Assembly: GCA_035914695.1 (NCBI GenBank)
Contig: JAMIQH010000075.1
Location: forward strand, 1 to 19,314
Direction: 5' to 3'
Length of the DNA stretch: 19,314 nt
Origin: JAOSJT01 sp035914695
Lineage (GTDB): Bacteria > Bacteroidota > Ignavibacteria > SZUA-365
Below are positions 15,333 through 19,314 of the stretch, piece after piece (within the stretch, counting starts at the first letter, position 1; every line of letters starts with the position of its first letter). The notes beneath the pieces are model-generated. The model ran no database searches. It was not told where the DNA came from and worked only from the letters and a program-made list of their open reading frames with translations. The translations under genes were made by a program, and so were the position numbers.

Positions 15333-16832
15333 CTATCGTAGCACGAGCAGGGTGCGCGTCGTATTTACTCCGCCACGCAAGATCAGCATATATCGACCCG
15401 CGGGGAGCGCCCGAATATCGAGTGCATGCACCGTCGTACCTGCGGGAAGAAGCGCACGGCGTAGCACGCGTCCTGACATATCGCACAACTCGACGCTTTG
15501 TGTTCTACTCGCTGCTGGCGTCAGACGCAATGATACCTGCTCCCGCGCCGGCTGAGGGTACACGGACAGTGCTGGCAATGCGGCGTTGTGTGCTTCCTCC
15601 AGAGCCGATACGGGAGGATTGCCCTCCACCGCCCCGATACTGGGCGGCACATTGTACAACGCTCCGTACAAATCACGCAACATTGCGGCGAAGGGCAGCC
15701 CAGCTCCGATGGCAGGCGAATTGGATAGCAGCGCAATGTCATCAGTCGCCAGATCGCGAAGGCGCGGGTCCAGAGCGCGCAGACCCGCGATTTCGGTGGA
15801 GGGCAATTGCGGTCCCTGCCAGGAGGGTTGTTGCGAATTGAACCAGAGATTATGCTCGAAGACAAAGGTTGCGGGCCGCGTGTCGGGACCGATGTTCACC
15901 GACGGACTGATGGCGCGATTGTCCACGACAACGAGATTGTTGCGGAAGCGATTATCGCCGCATTGCTGAAAACGCGCGTCGGTGTTTTCCTGCAAAATGC
16001 GCATGACCCATTTCTCCGGATACACGACGGTATTGTTCATCACCTCGCATTGTACCGCACCCACGAAAGCGAAGGGCGCCTGTCCTCCGCGGAAATAATT
16101 TGCGAACACGAGAATGCGTGCGCCTTCATAATCCGCATTCATGGGTCGAAAAAAATCCAGGCCGGTGGATCCCCCGATGTTCAGTGCACGCGCGCCACCG
16201 TTGAGAAAGCGATTGTGTGTAACGAGTATATCGCTCGTGCCACCTTTGGCCTGAATGCTGTTCGAGCCACCGTTGCGAAAGAGATTGTCCTCGAACACGC
16301 CCCAGTGACAGCCCACCATATCCACCATGCTGCCGCCGGGTGAACCATCGAGAAAGGTGCAGTTACGCACGATAAAACTGTCCACTCCGGACATTTTCAG
16401 CAGGTCGTTATTGCCCGTGGCATTGATACCTTCCCACACGCATTGCTCGACCAGCAGATGCTTGGCGGGAGAATCGTAGCTGCCGCCATCGTCGATGTTC
16501 ACGCCATTGCCCGTCTGTCCGCGGAAGTTCAGATTCCGTATGTGCAAGTACGCGGGATCGGAAAGCTGAAAGGCCGTACCACTGCCTTCGATCACGGCGA
16601 TGCCATCGTCCGGCCCGGTAAGCAGAATCCACTTGTCCGATGTGCCACGGAGATTTGCCACATACGAACCACCGGCATGCACGCCGGAAGCAAAGCGAAT
16701 GGTATCGCCCGGAAGCGCGTCGCGCGCGGCGGCCTCGAGCGAGGCGTAACCACCTGGTCCGATATGTAGTGTGCGGGCGTGCGACGACCCGACGAGCATG
16801 CAGAGCAGGAGGAACAGTATCGAATATCGCAT
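15333..16832 (-). CDS. Secreted parallel beta-helix protein with T9SS sorting domain
   Basis: A 499-residue exported protein on the minus strand. Residues 1-19 are a Sec signal (cleavage near SSHA). Residues about 20-405 form a right-handed parallel beta-helix: IGPGGYASLEAAARDALPGD (24-43) is the usual entry, followed by many coils with stacked Asn (VRNCTF, FEDNLF, VTHNRFL, VFANYF, VMNNTVV, FRNNLVV, FEHNLWF) and the exit motif NSPAIGAG (371-378). Such folds occur in polysaccharide lyases and in other surface proteins; no lyase catalytic set can be assigned, so enzyme activity is open. Residues 421-499 are a T9SS type A sorting domain (SVYPQPAREQVSLRL, MSGRVL, LPAGRYMLIL). It is convergent with the barrel gene, 64 nt apart. 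Confidence 0.82.
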   Translation of the reverse strand: MRYSILFLLLCMLVGSSHARTLHIGPGGYASLEAAARDALPGDTIRFASGVHAGGSYVANLRGTSDKWILLTGPDDGIAVIEGSGTAFQLSDPAYLHIRNLNFRGQTGNGVNIDDGGSYDSPAKHLLVEQCVWEGINATGNNDLLKMSGVDSFIVRNCTFLDGSPGGSMVDMVGCHWGVFEDNLFRNGGSNSIQAKGGTSDILVTHNRFLNGGARALNIGGSTGLDFFRPMNADYEGARILVFANYFRGGQAPFAFVGAVQCEVMNNTVVYPEKWVMRILQENTDARFQQCGDNRFRNNLVVVDNRAISPSVNIGPDTRPATFVFEHNLWFNSQQPSWQGPQLPSTEIAGLRALDPRLRDLATDDIALLSNSPAIGAGLPFAAMLRDLYGALYNVPPSIGAVEGNPPVSALEEAHNAALPALSVYPQPAREQVSLRLTPAASRTQSVELCDMSGRVLRRALLPAGTTVHALDIRALPAGRYMLILRGGVNTTRTLLVLR

Positions 16833-16868
16833 GGCAGGGCCCTTTTTTGTCAGGGACGAAAAACGGTA

Positions 16869-16897
16869 TTGATCGAAGAATCCAAGAGAATATATTG
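16869..16897 (+). promoter_or_regulatory. Divergent promoter region with a palindromic -7 box
   Basis: Plus strand: TTG (16869-16871), 19 nt, TATATTG (16891-16897), close to the Bacteroidota consensus and directed at the Cys-rich gene. The box lies within the perfect palindrome AATATATT (16889-16896), so the minus strand reads TATATTCT at the same place and could drive the beta-helix gene, with only a TCG in place of its TTG. The leaders would be about 60 and 50 nt. Confidence 0.4.
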
Positions 16898-16963
16898 CTT
16901 TTTATTCACGGACGCGACGGGAGTATGCGTCCACGCCCAAAAACCATTGCAACGGGGAACACC

Positions 16964-17206
16964 ATGGATACCCTTCCGGAATTTGAAATCCAGGGCATTT
17001 ACGACGATGAGGGAAATCGCATCGAGCCATCCAGCATACCCAAGCCGTCGCTGTGCACCAAGTGCAGTGTGGACATCAGCACCCATCCCATCGAAGCCAT
17101 CGTGTGCACATTGACACGGCTCGATCATATGATTTGCGAACAACCGTTCGAATTTCACTGCGGGAATTTCACACCACGAGGCGCTCACGGCGGCCGTCCC
17201 TCCTGA
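16964..17206 (+). CDS. Small Cys-rich protein, possible metal binder
   Basis: An 80-residue cytoplasmic protein without signal peptide or membrane segment. Its five cysteines (residues 31, 34, 48, 58, 66) include a CxxC pair in the segment SLCTKCSVD, followed by VCTLTRLDH and EFHCGNF; this resembles small zinc- or iron-binding proteins found in Bacteroidota-type genomes, though I cannot name the family. ATG 16964 is chosen because of the GGGGA site about 6 nt upstream; an ATG at 16925 would add a 13-residue basic N-terminus (93 residues). It is divergent from the beta-helix gene and is followed by a 211-nt spacer before the DUF6544 gene. Coding status rests on the patterned Cys positions and a fitting promoter. 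Confidence 0.6.
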   Translation: MDTLPEFEIQGIYDDEGNRIEPSSIPKPSLCTKCSVDISTHPIEAIVCTLTRLDHMICEQPFEFHCGNFTPRGAHGGRPS

Positions 17207-17255
17207 GCAACGGCACATGTGAGCCGCCGCCCCTGTGACATGCGAGTAATCATAT

Positions 17256-17317
17256 CGCGGGGAGAGAGACGGGGAATCCGTATGTTCAGCTCCCGCATGC
17301 GGGTTCCCCCTCCGCGG
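17256..17317 (+). other. Nested inverted repeats (structured spacer)
   Basis: CGCGGGGAG (17256-17264) can pair with CTCCGCG (17310-17316), and GGGGAA (17271-17276) with TTCCCC (17304-17309). Inside lies the perfect palindrome CCCGCATGCGGG (17292-17303). The parts nest into a long imperfect hairpin between the Cys-rich gene and the promoter of the DUF6544 gene. No T-run follows. It may be a transcript-end structure or a protein-binding site. Confidence 0.4.
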
Positions 17318-17378
17318 TACACGGTGCGGCAAACCCGCTATCTTCTGCGCACAGGCGGTGGCACGACCGCTTCCATCG

Positions 17379-17386
17379 TATCTTTG
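17379..17386 (+). promoter_or_regulatory. -7 box (TATCTTTG) of the DUF6544 gene
   Basis: TATCTTTG is a perfect match to the Bacteroidota TAnnTTTG -7 consensus, 32 nt before the ATG at 17418. No clear TTG lies about 20 nt upstream; the nearest is GTGG at 17358. The predicted start near 17391 leaves a short leader that contains the AAGGAG site. Confidence 0.4.
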
Positions 17387-17417
17387 GGAAGACTTGAAGC
17401 CACGAAGGAGCGGAAGC

Positions 17418-18320
17418 ATGATCGTCCTCATCCCCTTACTCATCGTGCTGATCGGCGTGCTGCTGTATCTGTACGTGCAGAACCACACCTTTTCCAGCAT
17501 GATCTGGGAATCGGTGGATCGCATCGCCGCATTGAGTACAAATAACGCGCCGCGGCGCATTCCCCTCGAATCCCTGCCCGAGCCCATGCAGCGCTATCTT
17601 CGACGTGTGTTGCCTGCCGAAGTTCTGGCACTCGTCGAAGAAACTGCGTCCTTCGAGGCCGAGGATGCGGATGCTTCCATATTCGACAGCGGCTTGCCGC
17701 TGTTCGCGCGCATGCGGCACGCGGGCGTGTTTCGCATGGAAGCGGGATCGAAGGCGCTGCCCATCGGCGGCGAGCAGTACTACAGCGCCGTTGCGCCGGC
17801 TTTTGTCTGGGGCGCGCGCCTGCGCATGAACGCGCTGCTTGTCACCAGAATCCGCGATCAATACATCGAAGGAAAGGGTAGCATTCTCGGCAAGTTGCTC
17901 GCCGCGTTCCCGGTACTGCACATGGAGGGAGCACGCATTGATACGGGCACACTACTTCGATATCTCGGAGAAATGCCGCTGTTTCCGACAGCGTTTCTCA
18001 CCGTGGAGGGTTTGCAGTGGACGCCCGTGGACGCCTCGCGCGTGGGCGTGCGCCTCCAGCACCGCGACGTGAACGTGGGCGGGGAATTCCATTTCGATGA
18101 TCAAGGCGAAATCATCGCCTTTCACACCACCGAACGATTCCGCGGACTCGAAGGCGAGGTCCCCACGCCGTGGACGGGGCGCTTCGGCACGTATGTCGAT
18201 ATGGACGGATGGCGCCTGCCTTCCAGATTAAGCGCCGTATGGCATTTGCCCGAAGGCGATTTCGAGTACGGGACGTTCACCGTGGAGCATGTGGATTACA
18301 ACATTCTCCATTCCTTCTGA
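17418..18320 (+). CDS. Membrane-anchored DUF6544 family protein
   Basis: A 300-residue protein with one N-terminal membrane helix (residues 1-21) followed by a soluble domain. It matches DUF6544, a family of unknown function: PMQRYLRRVLP (57-67), APAFVWGARLRM, a central GKGSILGKLLAAFPVLHMEG, then TGTLLRYLGEMPLFPTAFL and the C-terminal PWTGRFGTYVDMDGWRLPSR strand region ending in a Trp-rich segment. The length is normal. ATG 17418 is chosen because of the AAGGAG site (17405-17410) and because the hydrophobic helix begins at once; 20 upstream in-frame codons from ATG 17358 lack homology. It has its own -7 box and no tightly linked neighbour, so context says little about function. Confidence 0.8.
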   Translation: MIVLIPLLIVLIGVLLYLYVQNHTFSSMIWESVDRIAALSTNNAPRRIPLESLPEPMQRYLRRVLPAEVLALVEETASFEAEDADASIFDSGLPLFARMRHAGVFRMEAGSKALPIGGEQYYSAVAPAFVWGARLRMNALLVTRIRDQYIEGKGSILGKLLAAFPVLHMEGARIDTGTLLRYLGEMPLFPTAFLTVEGLQWTPVDASRVGVRLQHRDVNVGGEFHFDDQGEIIAFHTTERFRGLEGEVPTPWTGRFGTYVDMDGWRLPSRLSAVWHLPEGDFEYGTFTVEHVDYNILHSF

Positions 18321-18589
18321 TCTGCGAGATGGGATAACAGTATCGCGTCCGTCGTAGGACAGAAGTTACTGTGCCACGTGTCGAGGTGGTGAGATTTCGC
18401 TCATCACGGGGGTGGGTAAAGGGAAAAACGGTGAAAACGGTTGAGGGTTGTGGTCGGCACAGCGCGGAGAGACAACGGTGCGGAATTCCAGGCGATGTGC
18501 CTGTTCTGTGTACAATGCGCAACCTTTTATCCCCACATTCGTAGCGTCGGAATTCCACGGATTTCCCACGTAGCGAAAGGAGCGGGACG
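18321..18589. other. 269-nt spacer with purine-rich stretch
   Basis: No gene is visible. A G/A-rich stretch (about 18411-18450) holds G-runs at 18411-18415, 18417-18419, 18421-18423 and 18445-18447, and a direct repeat AAAACGGT at 18425-18432 and 18434-18441 (9-nt period). A small stem GGTGAG/CTCATC (around 18389-18406) precedes it. TACAAT at 18511-18516 could be a -10 box. This is probably the regulatory region of the peptidase gene. Confidence 0.35.
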
Positions 18590-19314
18590 ATGTATGCTTC
18601 ACGATTACTGCCTGTTCTCTGCCTTCTGACCATTTTTCCCACCTTGCTGAGCGCCGGCAATGATGGTTTGCCCATGCCTCGCGAAATTCAGCGCGCATTC
18701 GACCGGGGAACGCGCGCGATGGATGGCGCACCGGGTCCGAAGTACTGGCAAAACAACGCGGATTACGATATCACCGTGTCGGTCAATCCCGTACGCCGTT
18801 TTCTTGATGGGACGGAGCGCATTCGTTATACCAACAACAGTCCCGACAGTTTGCGCACGCTGGTGTTTCGCCTGTATCAGAATCTGAACCTTCCGACGGC
18901 GCCACGCGGAACAAGTCTGGGCACCAAGGCCATCACCGATGGCATGCGAATTCACTCACTTGGCGTGGATGGGGTGGAGCGATCCCTGTTGCCGGGAAGC
19001 GAGGAGGCACGCATCGATCACACTGTTATGTACGTCCGCTTACCGAAGCCGCTCGCACCGGGCGGTCAGACAACCGTCGATGTGGCGTGGTCCTTCACCA
19101 TCCCTGTGAATACCGGCGAAGGTGGAGGCAACCCCCGCATGGGTGCGTACGAAAACGGCTCCATGTTCCTCGCCTACTGGTTCCCTCGCATCGCCGTCTA
19201 CGACGATGTGCGTGGGTGGGATTTGCTGCCGCACGATGGTGAGCATGAATTTTACCACGACTATGGCGACATGCGCGTGGCCATCACGGTACCCGATAGT
19301 TGCGGCGTATGGGC
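18590..19314 (+). CDS. Exported M1-family metallopeptidase (N-terminal part, cut by window end)
   Basis: The reading frame stays open to the window edge (241 codons seen). Residues 1-22 form a Sec signal peptide ending in LLSAG. The following segment YWQNNADYDITVSV (52-65), FLDGTERIRYTNNSPDSL (71-88) and RLYQNLN (94-100) is the N-terminal beta-domain typical of bacterial M1 (aminopeptidase N-like) proteins, and GSMFLAYWFPRIAVYDDVRGW (190-210) also fits that family. M1 enzymes are zinc peptidases trimming peptides from the N-terminus; the HExxH zinc site and any T9SS sorting domain would lie beyond the window. ATG 18590 has a strong AAAGGAG site (18576-18582). Confidence 0.8.
   Translation, partial: MYASRLLPVLCLLTIFPTLLSAGNDGLPMPREIQRAFDRGTRAMDGAPGPKYWQNNADYDITVSVNPVRRFLDGTERIRYTNNSPDSLRTLVFRLYQNLNLPTAPRGTSLGTKAITDGMRIHSLGVDGVERSLLPGSEEARIDHTVMYVRLPKPLAPGGQTTVDVAWSFTIPVNTGEGGGNPRMGAYENGSMFLAYWFPRIAVYDDVRGWDLLPHDGEHEFYHDYGDMRVAITVPDSCGVW

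Noticed and set aside
15333..16832. Calling the beta-helix protein a polysaccharide lyase
   Set aside because: The fold is clear, but no catalytic residues of a specific lyase family can be assigned.
16850..17587. 245-codon minus-strand frame across the spacer region
   Set aside because: Covers the Cys-rich gene and part of the DUF6544 gene in antisense; no domain, and it runs through two promoter-like sites.
1..19314. CRISPR array, tRNA/rRNA genes, insertion sequences, phage genes
   Set aside because: No repeat-spacer pattern, tRNA-like cloverleaf, transposase motif or terminal inverted repeats were seen on reading both strands.

Overview
The window looks like chromosome of a moderately high-GC, Gram-negative member of the Bacteroidota/Ignavibacteriota/'Kapabacteria' side of the FCB group. 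Four things point there: a type IX secretion system (T9SS) Plug protein, two proteins with C-terminal T9SS sorting domains, a run of outer-membrane and exported proteins, and promoter-like sequences of the Bacteroidota type (TTG, about 20 nt, TAnnTT). The phylum call is inference from protein families. There are no rRNA, tRNA, CRISPR, transposon or phage genes.

Layout. (1) 220-4977: four genes joined by stop/start overlaps encode the T9SS Plug protein, a Wzx-type flippase, UDP-galactopyranose mutase and a GT2 glycosyltransferase. A SAM methyltransferase follows 30 nt later (5008-5604). This is a surface-glycan cassette translationally linked to a T9SS part. (2) 5686-7819: an exported Ycf48-like beta-propeller and, 1 nt after it, a saccharopine/lysine dehydrogenase-family oxidoreductase. 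A long hairpin overlaps its stop codon. (3) 7969-11098: a Tat-signal DUF362 protein with a C-terminal T9SS sorting domain, a DUF6599-like lipoprotein, and a second Tat-signal DUF362 protein. (4) 11189-15268: a 1359-residue protein joining an N-terminal beta-propeller to a SprA-like, probably beta-barrel, outer-membrane region. (5) 15333-16832, minus strand and convergent: a secreted parallel beta-helix protein with a T9SS sorting domain. (6) 16964-18320: a small Cys-rich protein and a membrane-anchored DUF6544 protein, separated by a structured spacer. (7) 18590-end: the start of an exported M1-family metallopeptidase, cut by the window edge.

Taken together the region is devoted to the cell envelope: export through Sec, Tat and T9SS, surface glycan synthesis, and outer-membrane or secreted proteins. 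The points most worth following are the Tat-plus-T9SS DUF362 protein in its DUF362-DUF6599-DUF362 operon, the propeller-barrel fusion, the coupling of the Plug gene to the galactofuranose-type cassette, and three promoters of identical geometry, one of which would make a leaderless Plug mRNA.
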